A stretch of DNA of 64,000 nucleotides, taken from positions 518,679-582,678 of the forward strand of contig JAVLUZ010000507.1 in the NCBI GenBank assembly GCA_036768485.1, written 5' to 3'. Below the pieces are notes generated by a model. The model was not told the origin of the DNA. It searched no databases and saw only the letters and a program-made list of their open reading frames with translations. The position numbers and the translations under genes were made by a program. The DNA comes from Mermis nigrescens. Its lineage: Eukaryota; Nematoda; Enoplea; Mermithida; Mermithidae. Positions 13,510-25,510 of the stretch are shown here, in pieces; the stretch's first letter is position 1; each line of letters begins with the position of its first letter.

Positions 13510-15776
13510 GGATGCAACGGATAGTGAATCTTAGTGTATTCGGGTTCGGGTAGTTCACTTTAGTCTATTCGGGTTCGGGTAGTCAAGTTTATGTTATTCG
13601 GGTTCGGGATCGGGTATCAAAATCAATACCCGATCGGGTGCGGTTTCGGGTTCGGGTAAGTTCAGTAAACATATGCGCACAATAAAACTATTGCACATGC
13701 GCATGATAAAATAGTGTATTTATTCGGTTTTAGTACACCTCAATCTTACATGTCAATATCGATCTTGCACAGTTCAATGCCTACTATGCAGTTCCTAGTG
13801 TAGGTACATATATGGGGGCTTGGGTGATCTTTTTTGACCGTCTGCAAGGGAAAATATAAAATTTATGAGGACAAGAAGCCCAGAATAGGACAAAAATAAG
13901 TCAAATAAGTTATCCTAGAGCAGTAAAAAGGTAGCTTTGGTGCTCTAATGTTTACGCCACATTTTGAGGCCATTGAAGGTGGATAAAGCATGGAATTTGA
14001 GGTCTTTTATTCCCATCTGACCCCCAGCGCTAAACTGACCTCTAAAAGTATCCATCCTGTGCAACTACTACTAAATGCCGAAACTTGGTTCTACGACTTT
14101 TAATCAAGTATTTTCTAACACGCGAGAAATCATTGTAAGTATTACAAAATCTTTGTTCCGTGCAAAAACTACTCTTCAAACGTAAATTTAGGTTTTTTAG
14201 AGCGCCAAGAGAGCTAATAAATACCATTAATGAGTAGTCGGGAAAAATTTGAAAAAAATCATGATAAAAATGGTTAAAATCATCAAAGAATACACATATA
14301 TCCTTCATTGCGCCCAAAGTTATTTTTTTGACCACAGGGCGGCCGCCCCTTAAATGCGTCAGTGCTTAGTAGTGCAATTTTGCATTTTCTGAGGCATCTG
14401 AGAATCAAAAACAATAATTTGTCAACACACTTCGAAACTCTGGGAAAATTTTTCACATCTTTGTGTTTTCAGTTTGAATTTAAAGTATTTTCATGGCAAA
14501 CTCGTATTTTCAGAAAATTGTTTTTGCTAAAGCGCTAAAGAATTTTGTCATCCTCATTGTCTGGAACAAAGCTATGAGGTTTTATAGTGGCGAAAAAGTA
14601 CAAAATTGCCAAACTCGTTAAAAATAATTTGCATATCTTGCTTAAGCTGTGCGTCCACTTTGACTTAAATATTACTCTGTGCTGCCAATGGAAAAATCCA
14701 TCTCTTTTTGTTCGCGTCTCGCTTCAAGCGTTTACATCATTCAGTGATTATATTTTACATATATTCATAACAATATAATTATCTTTTCCATGCATTTGTT
14801 TATTTTTTATTAGCTGCTTTGATTTAATACGCGGGCGAACGCATTGGTGACGTAAATTTTGGGGTATGTTGGGCGTTCGCAAAATAAAGTGCACTTCCTT
14901 ACGTTTCCAAACATGCTCTATCCATTAAGCTCATAAAACTCCAAATTTTAGAATAAATTTTTTTTCTTCCAGTCTTTTCGCCGCGCTAGAAAATAACGAT
15001 CGTACGGTGCGAAGCGCCGAAAATTTTGAGACTTTTCGATGAAAAATGCTAATTTTCGTTATTTTCCATGCATTTTCTTACCTTTCCAAAATTATTTTTG
15101 GGCCAACTGGTGCCCTACCCTCCCGTGTACGCCCATTTATTTGTGAATGCCAAAACACTGCCAAGGAAGTGCCTAGGATCATTTTGAAATAAGACACGAT
15201 AATAATTTCAACTGCAAAGTTTGCTCGGTTTATCCCGAAATCGTTCGCTTTCTGGCTAAAAAACCGCTATTTATGAAACTCAACTTGATTTAAACAAATT
15301 GCATTACGGATAACGAAGCAGTTTTTGAGCGCATAATTTATTTGACAATCATTGTGTGAAAAAAGAGTTGAAAAGTTAACGCTGAAAAGATTGAGAGTGA
15401 GAGAAAAAAACCGCCGCGAAGCGCAGAAAAGTTTCGAAGTTTTGACATAAACTTGTGGCGTTTTAGTGCCTCAAAATACCAGAATAAAGCCGAATAAACT
15501 GTAAAAACATTCGGGGTTCGGGTTCGGTAGTCGTAATTTCGGGTTCGGGTCCCGAATTACGTTTTCGGTACCCGAGCATTCACGTTAGGGTTCGGGTACG
15601 CAGGCACGTAGCTGTGGGGACCGGGGGGGTCCGGACCCCCCAAAATTCTGGAAAACCGGAAAATAGGACTTTTACACGTTATTTTGTGCTATTTTTGGCT
15701 TAGACCCCCCCAAAATTGGTGTTGGTCCCCCAAAATAAGAGGGCCAGCTACGGCCTGCGGGTACGTGGCGCATCCT
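13510..15776. mobile_element. TIR element with inverted TTCGGGTTCGGGTA arrays
   Basis: Candidate ends GGATGCAACGGATA and, reversed, AGGATGCGCCACGTA. Tandem TTCGGGTTCGGG motifs lie just inside the left end (13545-13660) and, more diverged, inside the right end (15510-15600). No target duplication was found. The interior has no recognisable transposase. It sits in an intron of chitinase B. An F2 copy is nested near its right end. Confidence 0.55.
15601..15757. mobile_element. F2 element with perfect 8-bp target duplication
   Basis: Ends CAGGCACGTAGCT and AGCTACGGCCTG. Flanked by CGGGTACG at 15593-15600 and 15758-15765, which is part of the host element's own repeat motif. An 8-bp duplication with CAG-type ends fits the hAT superfamily (inference). 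Confidence 0.85.
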
Positions 15777-16554
15777 AATTATTAGCAAGGTGCGTAAAAA
15801 CTCGCTTCTTACCGGCACATCAGCCCCTCGCTTTGACGTTATGCTGATTGGCCGTTGACGGCAATGGTCAGGTAGAAGAGGGTGAATTTGCCTGAAGCGC
15901 GGCTTGCAATTCTTTCAAGAGCAGGGAGAACGAATCCTTTTCGGCTGCCGTCGGGAATTCCCAATCGATGTCCACGCCGTCGAATCCGTACTCGTTCAGC
16001 CAATCGACGGTCGACTGGACGAACGTTTTGCGATTGGCCGCCGAGGCGGCCATTGCCGGGAAATGTACGATCTGGTCGCTCCGCCCACCGATATCAATAC
16101 TTTTAGATTGGGCTAAATAATATAAATTATGTAAAAAGTATCAGGCGGGCTACGACGACTGAGTGTTTCCAATCCATTATTGGAAGATTACGTGATGCGT
16201 GAACTTGACGACCTCTTCGCCATAATAATTCGTTTTTCTTTATTTTTTATTTTCATACTATTTTAAAGCGTTTTCATTATTTATTATAATATTTTGTTCA
16301 TAATATTTCAAATTTCACAACGCATCGTATAATATTTTGCCGTAATATAATACGTACACAGTGAATCAAAGAGCAGGAGATCAGGATAAATACGAATTTT
16401 ATGCAAAAACAGATTGAAATCGATTATTGTGAATTAGTGTGTTAAGCGTTGTGTTTAGTATTTATACTTATATTTTAATGGTCATTTTGATCGGAAAAAG
16501 CTATTCGACTGACCATTTCCTAGTCGATCGGACTGACTCCGGAAGACCGACCAT

Positions 16555-16774
16555 CATAGCTGGGCGGCACCAAACTTCTGAAGAGGGGTGCACGATTTTT
16601 CCGAAAGTCAAAAAATTGCCTCAAAATGGTAGTTTGGCAGAAAAAACACTATTTTTCAACGTTTTTCATCGAGCATTATCCATTATAATCAAAAAATTGC
16701 GAAAAAAAACAAAAAATTTCGAAAATTGAATTCTGGGGTTGTATACCCCAAACCATACCCCACGCCCAGATATG
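16555..16774 (+). mobile_element. F1 element in chitinase B intron
   Basis: Starts CATAGCTGGGCGGCACC, ends CACGCCCAGATATG. The core is intact but shortened. Flanks CCGACCAT and CCCACTCT agree at only 5 of 8, so this is an old copy. Confidence 0.65.
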
Positions 16775-17074
16775 CCCACTCTGTACTATGCATCTAGGAT
16801 TACCCTTTGACAAAATTCTTGATTCACCAGACAAGGCCATTGCATTTTTACTGGAAAAAGTGGAAGAACAAACCTGCTTCTCTTTCAACGCAATGACCTT
16901 CTTGTACAACTCCAAGTCGTTCCATTCAATGGTTGCGATTTTGTTATTTTGTAGGTCGGCGAATGCGTAGAAGATGTGAGTGCACAAGCACGGTTCGTAA
17001 GTCTCCGGTTGATACTTCCAAGGTTCAGCTTTGTACTGGGCCCAGCTGGTGAAATAGCAGCCTCGAATATCTAA

Positions 17075-18540
17075 CTGTAAATTTAGAATAATGAGCGTTG
17101 TTTTCTTATGAAAAAAGGGTCGTAAAATTTGACTAAATATTAGTGTTGTTTCCTATTTTTCAGAACTTTCATTCCTAATAGGCAAATATTCTTGCAAATA
17201 GCCACTCCTATCTATTAGCCAAAATTGCTTTAAAATATAACCCGCGATGATTAAAAAAATAACCTGCTTTCTAGACATCGGATTTTTCATTCTTTTGCGC
17301 ATTAATTTTCCCCATCTTCCAAATTACTCTCAAGATTTTATTTGTTGCTCATGCACGTTTTACAACGACTATCCGATTTCAATTTTTCCAGAACATTGAC
17401 TTCTAAACTCATCACTGGCCTACAGCGATGAGTTGTGAATTTTAATTTACTCCGAGACGAAGTTCCCTCAAACTTAGTCATTTCGCTTCATGCCCTTTAT
17501 TTGTTCGGTAGAGCTTTTACCATTCTTTAAGTCTCCATTATGATTGAGTAAAGATTTTCGCATCAAGAGACAGCGATGCGCATTTCATTGCTTGTAATTA
17601 GGACTCAAAAGATTTAAATTTAGCATCTTTTTCATTTGAACGGAGATTACCACTTTTTCATCGCTTTTCTTCCGATCCGTTGATAGAGCAGCATAGTTGT
17701 ACGAATTTATAAATCTCTCGTGCTTAGTTTCATGCAACCTAGCGCCCGTAAAATTCCGTAGAAATTATGTTTAAGACCTCAGCCGTAAATCAAAAAGTTT
17801 ACAAAATAATCTTTTTTACTGTATTACAGTATTCTGAATTTTTACCGCGTTTCCAATGTAGTTAAAGCAGCAATTACTAAAAACAAGCAGAATAAATTAA
17901 TCGTACTATTTTAAGCATTCGACGATTAAACACGGTATGAAATTAAAATAAATTGCTTTGCAAACTCTAATTTATACCCGTTTTATGTTGATTTAATTAT
18001 TCCGCGATTTCATATTGACGATGGCACATCCTTTGTGCCTTCATTTTTCGTAAACAATGGCAACCAATAGAATACCGCGGAAAAGCGTTTTAAATGCGAT
18101 TTTACAAATTTACAATGCCTCCTCGTTTATTTGCTGAACGCGCGAAATTTAATAATACTGCATTAACTGAAAATATATTTTATTTCGAATAATCGCTCCA
18201 AAATACCGCTGTATAAATAATACTCGTTTTCGTTCTTTTTATTTCATCGTAGTTCCATACAACTCCGCCGCATTTATTCGAAATTAAAATCCAATTCGAA
18301 TAATTTATCTTTGCATTAGTAAACATTGTAAGCTTACTTGCTTTTGCATTCATCAGTGAAGCTTATGAAATATTCGCATGCCATAGAAATGGTTTATTTA
18401 TTCAGCCGAACAAGCGGTTTGACAATCAACTATAAATGGGTAATTATATGCACCAGCGCGCTATTAGGCTAAAAAAATATTAGAAAAAATGTTGAAGATC
18501 TTCAAGGCTACACAGGGGCAAATTTATGGGAAGGGGCTGC
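17075..18540. other. No recognised exon; region upstream of chitinase B
   Basis: AT-rich. The missing first (signal-peptide) exon and promoter of chitinase B should lie here or further right, but I could not identify them. Confidence 0.35.
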
Positions 18541-18543
18541 GGC

Positions 18544-18813
18544 CATGCGTGGGGCAGCAAGAAAAATTCTGGGGGGTGGTCCAAGATTTTATGCAGGTAC
18601 AAAAAAATGGCCTTAAAAATGGTGATATGGCGATAAAAACACCATTTTTCGACGTTTCTCATCAAGCACTATCCATTGGCATCAAAATTGCGAAAAAAAC
18701 GAAAAAAATTTTCAAAAATTGATTTCTGGGGGGGTCTTTTGATTTCTGGGGGGTCTTTTGGTTTCTGGGGGTCCAGACCCCCCCCCAGATCCCCCCCCAC
18801 GCCCATGTGTGTG
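18544..18813 (+). mobile_element. F1 element
   Basis: Starts CATGCGTGGGGCAGC, ends CACGCCCATGTGTGTG. Perfect 8-bp duplication GCTGCGGC (18536-18543, 18814-18821). The right third is nearly all G-run then C-run. Confidence 0.85.
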
Positions 18814-21800
18814 GCTGCGGCCCCTACCCCTGTCATCAAATATTAAATAGTAGGGCGCAACATAGGACAAATGTGTTTTTTTGAGAAGATTTTAGCCGTT
18901 TTATCGCGAATTTTCAAATGTTTCCGCGCTTCGGTCCCGCGCTATATTAATGGTGACTTTAATTTTATTGGCGCTCTTGAAACCTCCAGTTTTTCGTCAG
19001 ACGAGTGAAAACATCTTGGGATTCTTACAACAATTTTTTTCATTAATAGCAACTGCAAAGTGATTCTATATAATGTTTTTTAAGCTAAATTTTAGAATTG
19101 TCATACGTTAGGTAAAATACCAGCACTGTACTCTCGAAAACTTCATACGCTCGGCATTTCTTTTCTGACGATTCATGTCTACTTTTTAAACTACTTTGCG
19201 CAACATTTAATCGTTAAAACTAGGAAATTCTTAATTTTTTTAGAATCAAAAATGATTCGCACGTCAGAAGACGGCAAAAAAAAAACCGGTTCTTTCTGCA
19301 TTGCCATGCATGTACATGTGGACTATTTTTTGCTCCATTACAGAAATTGGGGTCCCCCTATTTCAGAAATATTCCAAACTCGCCACCGGGCGGGCGCGTA
19401 AAGCATTGGAAATGCGCTTCAGGACATACCGAATGAATTTCATGAAGGACGTCTTTTGGGCCTCGGAAATCAATGAATGGTGCGCATCGAGAACATCATT
19501 TTTAGATTATCTGACCATGCTCATCTCTTCTAAATTAAGCAAACGTAACAAGTTCCAGAAAAATTAGTGTCAATCAAACAAAATACAGCCAAAAGACAAG
19601 TATTCCACTGCGAAGCGCCAAATTCGACTAAAATTGGCCGATCGCTTTAAACGCTCCAAACTGTGAATTTACGACGATTTTTTTTAAGATTGAAAATTCT
19701 AGGGGTCCAGCAGCTCACTTTTTCGTAGCGTCAGCAGCCATTTTTAGTGAGGAGGCAAATTTCATCTCGAAATATAGCTCTTGACAATTTTTAAGAAAAA
19801 GTTTTAGCAATTATTTTAAGATTTTGTTTTGCGCCAAGTTTTCAAGAATACACAGTTTTCAAAGACTATCAAATTCAAATAAGAAAATTTTAAAAAATAG
19901 CTTAGTTTTTTGATTTATTTTAATCTGGATAAAATTTTTATTTTTTAAATTTTATTTATATTTTGCACAAAAATACGGACTCTTTTAGGTAGTAAAGCGG
20001 CGGTATATATCAAAAATAGATGTTTTTCGCGATGTTTTTCCTAAAATATGAAATTTAAGGATACAAAAAATTATTGAAAAAGTGAACGAGATATGCGAAG
20101 CACAGTTCCTAGGCACAGGGTGGCAAACTGATAATATAAGTCAAAATAATTCAAAATGCGAAAAAATTAATATTACATTTTCGTGATTTCATCTTAGTTC
20201 GAGGGTCTGAATTCCTCTATCGACATTTTTAGGGTTAAAAAAATTCTATTGTGGTCCAATTCAGCTATCGATCGTTTTACAAGACAAGAAGATAAGTAGG
20301 GGCAGCTTGGGCTACGCTACAACATTGTATATGTTTTCCCGCTCCTCTCAAGACACAATAACTTTGTCATGAATAACAAGGGTACGTTAGCAGTTTTTTC
20401 TCTCTAAAATGAAGCAGTACTTTTGGAGTAGGCGAACTCTCATCCATTCCTGTTCGTGGGTCCAAGTCAATTGAAAGGACGTTTTTGCCTAAAGTTTTGA
20501 AACATATGACTGTCCTGACATATGAGATGTTTGAGCAAGGCGGCTCAAACGATGCTCAAAAAATCACTCTCTACAGGCAGTATGGTAGAGATTGAAACCA
20601 GATTTTCAAGTCTTAAGTGTTTTAGTCCTATTTACTCAGCGTCAGTATCTGAACGCTGACAAAGTTTTTAGTATCATGGAAAATATCGCCCAGTCCGAAA
20701 AAATTTCGCCTAGGCAAAGATATCACCTTCAAGGTAGTGAATGTAGAAATTGCATCGACTGATAAATTTATTACTATCTCATGCTGTTGCTACAGGAAGC
20801 TGGACAATAGCCCAACATAGAGTCTATTACCAAAGGAGACAAAGGGTGACATTGTATATAAGAACAGCCAAGCTTTAGATCCACAATGCGCAGAGCTGAT
20901 CTAAACACTGAAACAAATAAAGGTAGAATATGGTCGCGAAGCTTTAAAAAAATTCAAATGGTTCTGGTAACTGTCACAAACAAATCAAAAGTATACTCGA
21001 ACATTATTATGTTTTATGAAGGGCCTATTGCCGACAAAATAATTCATATGCATATAAGATAATCCTCACTATGACCTGATGGCCAAAGCGCTCTTAAGCT
21101 AATAAGCTTTGCGTGCTTTAGAAGCGATTCTGGCAGCTAAAGATAAACTTCGGTATGCGCTTGTGAGACCTCAGTCGTTCTTATGGACATTGGTGGTGCT
21201 TGTGAACCTCAGTGGAGCTTGTGGACCTTAGTGGCGCTTTGTGGGATCCCTGTGGCGCTTGTAAACCTTGGTAGCGCTTGTGGACTCCATCTCCATAGCC
21301 CCACAGGCACTGCTAGCTACCGTCCAACATAAGCACATACATACACACACACACGCACACACACAGTTAGGAAATGCATTTCGTTTCGCGAACATGTTGT
21401 TTGGTTTAATAGCGGGTCACTCTAGGCTCAGTGGGCAGGTTGGAGCAGGCCCTACGCAGCCACTTGCGCCCTGGCGCGCACTCAGTTTGGGCCAGGGCGT
21501 ACCTACCGCCTATATCTTATAATACATTATAACGCTACAAGATAATGTCCTAGGTGTTCAGAGTACTTGAAGGTTAAGACCGCATTTTCAGAACGCTTGC
21601 GTAGCTCAGACGTGCTTCCAAAACAAGCATCTTCGTCCGAAATAAAATCTAGATAGAAAAAATCCTCATCAAAATGGCCGTTACATTAAATCAAAATCCA
21701 ACTTCAACTATCCTGACATTGCGAAGAACGTATAGAAAAAAATAATTTTCTGCAATGCTCAGATCAAAAACTTAATTTTCATTGTAAAGCTCACAAACAA

Positions 21801-22094
21801 AACTTCTGAAGAAATTCAAAAATGAGTGCAACTGAAACGCAGCAAAGCGCAGTGCTTAAGAAAGAAATTACCGATAAGTGTCTCTAGCATGGCACGCCTC
21901 CATACTCATGCGGAGAAACGGGCTGCAAAAACGTAACTCAAGGTTTCGTGAAATAGACTTTAGATCGATTACTAATCAACACGTAAAAACAGGATGTTGT
22001 TGTAATATTTTGTTCGACGCGCCACAGGCTAAGCAAATCACATTAGACATTAAGTGAGAAGAGATTAAAGCAAGGAGTCGATACGCGAGAGTAC
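18814..22094. other. Gene-poor stretch
   Basis: No exon supported. The open frame at 19301-19567 has no recognised domain. A minisatellite lies at 21190-21290 and a short AC tract near 21338-21365. Confidence 0.4.
21190..21290. repeat. Minisatellite, about 20-bp unit
   Basis: Five imperfect units of GGCGCTTGTGGACCTTAGT type in tandem. No coding role seen. Confidence 0.7.
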
Positions 22095-22655
22095 TATAGT
22101 CTGTTTCATTCTTCCGAGAGCTTTTTCAGTAAATGTTTTCGGTAGGCTACAGTAACCCTTTTTTCTTATTTAATGTAGGTCGCTAGATCTCACTGTAGCT
22201 ACGTAGCAAAGAAAGGGTTTTTTCAATTACATTTTTTTTTGCAGCATAATTCATTTTCTCGTCTTCCAGCAGATCAATCAACGTACGGAATGGAAATCAC
22301 GGATTCAGCTTATCCCAAGTTGACACTTTAAACACAATAGACTAAGATGTTAAGAAATGCCGCAAACTTCCGCATAGCTCAGTGGTAAAACGTCCGCTTG
22401 TCGTCGAAGCAGCCTGGGTTCGATTCCAGCCGATAGCTTTTTTATTTAGCGCACTTTTTGTAATACTTTCCAGCGCTGATGAAATGCCTAAATAAATTTA
22501 TATGGACGGATTAGTGTATTAAAAATGGAAAGAATGCAAGCCACTCGCTCTCACTGAGCCGATTTGCCCAATCACAGTAAATCGTCTTGTTTCGCTTACT
22601 GTACCCCTAAAAAATTGACTAGAAAGCTCTGGAATAAATGAGACTGTGACTATAG
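22095..22655. mobile_element. TIR element (TATAGTCTGTTTCA ends) carrying a tRNA-like core
   Basis: Left end TATAGTCTGTTTCATTC followed by CCGAGAGCTTTTTCAGTAAA; right end is the inverted equivalent (AGAAAGCTCTGGAATAAATG, then AGACTGTGACTATA). The element has a second full copy at 54510-55062 and a left-end fragment at 25367-25510. The insertion target appears to be TA. The tRNA-like sequence lies in the middle. Confidence 0.75.
22366..22444 (+). other. tRNA-like sequence with A and B boxes inside a TIR element
   Basis: TAGCTCAGTGG (22375-22385) matches the RNA polymerase III A box and GGTTCGATTCC (22417-22427) matches the B box. A T-run follows at 22438-22444. The anticodon region reads TTGTCGT, which would give GTC (Asp), but the anticodon and T stems pair poorly, so this is probably not a working tRNA. 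The same arrangement is kept at 54786-54838. Confidence 0.6.
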
Positions 22656-24190
22656 AAGAAGCTATTTGCGCAGTAGAAAAGCTAACACATTAATAAGACT
22701 TTAAAGGAAAATGGGCCGCTTGGAAGACTTTTAGAATTCATCCAAGGTGACATCATAGTAAGTTGAATATCGATCGAGCAATGGAGTTGCAGAGATTGTT
22801 GAGCTTTGCAATACTTGAACTCGTTAAGTTAAAGACGCATGCTCATTAGAACAGACTTTAATTTCATTTTGACTTATAGCACTGTGTAGCGAGTTGAAAC
22901 TTTGCACATCATCACTATTTTTCGACTTTAAAGGATGTATCACGAAAGAATGGTTTAAACAAATTATCGCGTACTCCTTCATGCGTCATTGTCACTCACT
23001 GTTGCTGTCTTTTCTCTCATAGGGTGCACTTGTTCTGCAAGAGGCCTTTCTAAAATAAAACAGCCTTCGTTCTGCCGCAGCAAGGGAGGGAATTTTAAGA
23101 CTGTTTATCAGAAATTTTCTCTTCGACTGCCTCTACTTCAATCGTTTGTATTCGATTTCAAATCTCAGCCTATGTATCTGCCGAGCATAGTGGTTTTCAA
23201 AACAACTGCATAAAACTGCTTAGATGGTCGCTACCTTTTTCGCCTAATTATGCTGTAAATGCTGGAGAGAATGCGCAGAACAACAGTTTTTATGATCAGA
23301 CACTGATGTAGCTGCAGGGCCTGAATAATTATCCACATTTCTGTGTTGCTTAGGCAGTTTCTGGCACGGGCGGCCCAGCTTAAAATATGAGATCTGCTCA
23401 TTCAAATTAGTGCCTTTCATGTGGAACGTGAAGACATCTCGTTATTTTTATGAAGAATCGGCGCGTGCAAGTTCAATAAAATTTCGACCAAAATTAAAAC
23501 TTTTCGTTGAACGAAAGCATTCGGAGCAAAAATTTGAACGAGTTCTTCTCGGAATTACAGATATATTAATTATTTTCGCATTTAGTCGAATATCTGGATC
23601 TAGTATACGAATTTACCCACCAGCGTTTTTTAGCCGATCCATAATGTATTGTAATGTGTCATGTGTAATGTATAATGTGTAAGCTCTATGTACGCTTTAC
23701 ACATTACACATCACATACTACACATGACACATTACGCAATACACATTACACATAAGACATTACATATTTACACACTACACAAAAAAGCAGTGGTGGGTAA
23801 ATTGTATACTAGATCCCGTATATCAACTTACGTAAATTTTCTATTTACCACACTTTGTCACTGCGCCTTAGTTGTATTTTGCGGAAATTTGGAAACCACG
23901 ATTGTATTTTCGTGAAGTCTGAAAACTTCCGTTGTATTTCTTGAAAACCAATGTGCAATCTTTTATTCAGTAGGCGCGAGGCGCGCAGCTGGCGCTTCAT
24001 TTTTCTTACCTCATGCAAAAAGTGTAAGAATCTATCTATCCGGAGCTGGAAGATTTGTTAGAATAAAATGTAGGTACCTACATAGAACGTCGTTTATATC
24101 GTACTGACCCAAGGAGGCGAATCTCTGCGTGAGAGTTAAGAACTACTCGACATATCTTTTTCAGTGAGGTTGTATCACTCTCCCTTTAGG
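22656..24190. other. No recognised gene
   Basis: No exon supported. It contains the large TGTGTAATGT hairpin listed separately at 23640-23775. Confidence 0.4.
23640..23775. repeat. Inverted repeat of TGTGTAATGT / ACATTACACA units
   Basis: Several TGTGTAATGT-type units (23650-23685) face several ACACATTACAC-type units (23698-23770), giving a long potential hairpin. Elements with inverted motif arrays elsewhere in the window look similar on a larger scale. Confidence 0.7.
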
Positions 24191-24197
24191 TCTTAAT

Positions 24198-24457
24198 CAC
24201 TACATGAGCGTGGAGGTTTTGGGGGTTATGCACCCCCCAAAAGTTGAAATACCCCCCAGGAATCAAAATACCCCCAGAATTCAAATTTTGAAATTTTTTT
24301 CGTTTTTTAAGCAATTTTTTGATGCCATTGGATAGTGCTCGACGAGAAACGTCGAAAAATGGTGTTTTTTCGACATACGACCACTTTTAAGACCATTTTT
24401 TGACCCTTTGAAAATTTTTTCACCCCCCTCCCAGAATTTCGGTGCTGCCCACCTATG
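24198..24457 (-). mobile_element. F1 element
   Basis: Starts CACTACATGAGCGTGG, ends GGTGCTGCCCACCTATG. Flanks GTCTTAAT (24190-24197) and GTCTTAAC (24458-24465), 7 of 8 identical. Confidence 0.85.
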
Positions 24458-24605
24458 GTCTTAACTATAGCTTGACTTTGTTCTATGTTTTTATATGCAG
24501 TTTTAGAGAATTTAGCCTTACTTTTTGTCTCTTTTGCATTTATTGTTTTCTTACAATTATTGTTTTCTCGTTTTTATAGAAGACTACAGTCAGTAATTTC
24601 TTAGT

Positions 24606-24794
24606 ATGTCAGATGATGCGGAACCGACTGTTAGGCCAGAGTTGCCGTTTGGTTTCTCAAGGTTCTGTTTACCGTATATTATTCTTGCGATTTGGATAAT
24701 CGTGCTGCCATTTATTTTCAAGCGCTGGTATCCGAAACATCGAAGACGTCGAAGGAGCATCGAAAGTCTCAGTCCCGAATCAGTGGCCTTTTGA
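24606..24794 (+). CDS. Hypothetical 62-aa single-pass membrane protein
   Basis: Open frame starting MSDDAEPTVRPELPFG. One strongly hydrophobic segment (residues about 21-41, FCLPYIILAIWIIVLPFIF) is followed by a basic run (KRWYPKHRRRRRS), the charge pattern of a membrane anchor with a cytosolic basic tail. An acceptor-like tttttatag lies 25 bases before the ATG. No family recognised. AATAAA occurs about 90 bases downstream. The downstream sequence resembles that after the P450 gene at 53.8 kb, so the frame could be part of a repeat. Short and without a homolog known to me. Confidence 0.3.
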   Translation: MSDDAEPTVRPELPFGFSRFCLPYIILAIWIIVLPFIFKRWYPKHRRRRRSIESLSPESVAF

Positions 24795-24834
24795 AGTTGA
24801 ATTTGACGATAAAATAGGAATATAAAAATTTTTC

Positions 24835-24965
24835 AATATCGCGCAATACTGACTATAAAATATAACGTGGGCACGAAATAAAGATGTGCTAAAAGTATAC
24901 ATGCGTTTTAAGACTTTGTTTGTTATGCCGCTTAGGTAAAATCATAATTTGATTCTAATCCAAGG
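24835..24965. repeat. Dispersed repeat shared with 53840-53965
   Basis: Both contain ACTATAAAATATAACGTGGGC-like sequence, then a GATAAAG-type stretch and TTTGATTCTAAT-like sequence, in the same order. Function unknown. Confidence 0.55.
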
Positions 24966-24969
24966 TAGG

Positions 24970-25366
24970 TAGGTATTACTGTTGTAAAAGATATCTTCAT
25001 CTTTATCTTTTAGTAAGATAAAGATAAAGATATTTTTATCTTTATCTTGACGATTTCTTTATTTTATCTTAATCTTTATTTTTATTTTTTGGAAAAATCG
25101 CAGGCCATCTTTATCTCTATCTTTATCTTTTTGATAGGAATTTATCTTGCTAAAAAAGATAAAGTATGTACATAAGTTATCATGTAATCCAAAATGCAGG
25201 TTTGACGTGAAATACATTTAGACGCATTCAAGTGACTCTAATACGTGAAAATAAAATAAAATGATGTTTGAAATCTATGGCGTGCGGTCCAAACAATGCC
25301 TATATTTCGACAAGCGGGAGTGATACCGATCTAAGCGGGAGTACTACTAGTAGCACCCACGTTAAT
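24970..25366 (-). repeat. Inverted copy of 29195-29570 (AAGATAAAGAT repeat)
   Basis: Reverse complement of the right half of the element at 28702-29570. Shared landmarks are GTTGTAAAAGA, dense ATCTTTATCTTT, AATGCAGGTTTGACGTGA, and at the far end CCACGTTAATCTA. The two copies are 4 kb apart, facing each other. Confidence 0.75.
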
Positions 25367-25510
25367 CTATAGTCCGTTTCATTCATCCGAGAGATTTTTC
25401 TCAGTAAATGTTTTCGATGGCTACAGTATTTTCTTCTTTCTTATGTACTGTAGGTCGCTAGATCTCACTGTAGCTAAGAAGCAAGGAAGGGTTTTTCAAG
25501 AGCATTTTTG
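25367..25510. mobile_element. Left-end fragment of the tRNA-like-carrying TIR element
   Basis: CTATAGTCCGTTTCATTCATCCGAGAG and following GTAAATGTTTTCGATGGCTACAGTA-type sequence match 22094 onward; the copy stops before the tRNA-like core. Confidence 0.7.

Larger units (their letters stand above)
11201..17074 (-). pseudogene. Chitinase B (GH18), frameshifted
   Basis: Family 18 chitinase on the minus strand, convergent with chitinase A. Exon 17074-16874 encodes GCYFTSWAQYKAEPWKYQPE and CTHIFYAFADL, the start of the barrel. Exon 16112-15814 encodes PNLKVLISVGGAT, then FPAMAASAANRKTF and the catalytic motif FDGVDIDWEFP with its acid Glu, then LTIAVNG and GADVP. Exon 13003 to about 12606 encodes EINKYVDFVNVMSYDLHG, GLASYGRGW and GVGAPASGA. 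Exon 11578-11201 encodes NPYYVSGSDWYSYDD, GGAFFWSLDYDDF, then a Thr-rich linker, ending at a plausible donor (gtgcgt). Within 16112-15814 the frame changes three times: between VGGAT and FPAM, between LQAAL and GKFTL, and between AVNG and GADVP. No CBM14 exon was found downstream. Signal-peptide exon not found. The adjacent P450 gene reads through 14 exons without error, so decay is more likely than poor sequence. The frame of the last 35 codons of the 13003 exon is uncertain. Confidence 0.8.

Noticed and set aside
19301..19567. 88-codon open frame as a gene
   Set aside because: No recognisable domain, no splice context; consistent with chance.
22366..22444. Calling it a functional tRNA-Asp gene
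   Set aside because: The A and B boxes are good, but the anticodon and T stems do not pair properly and the sequence lies inside a repeated TIR element.
23640..23775. CRISPR-like array
   Set aside because: The repeats face each other and are short, with no unique spacers; it is a simple inverted repeat.
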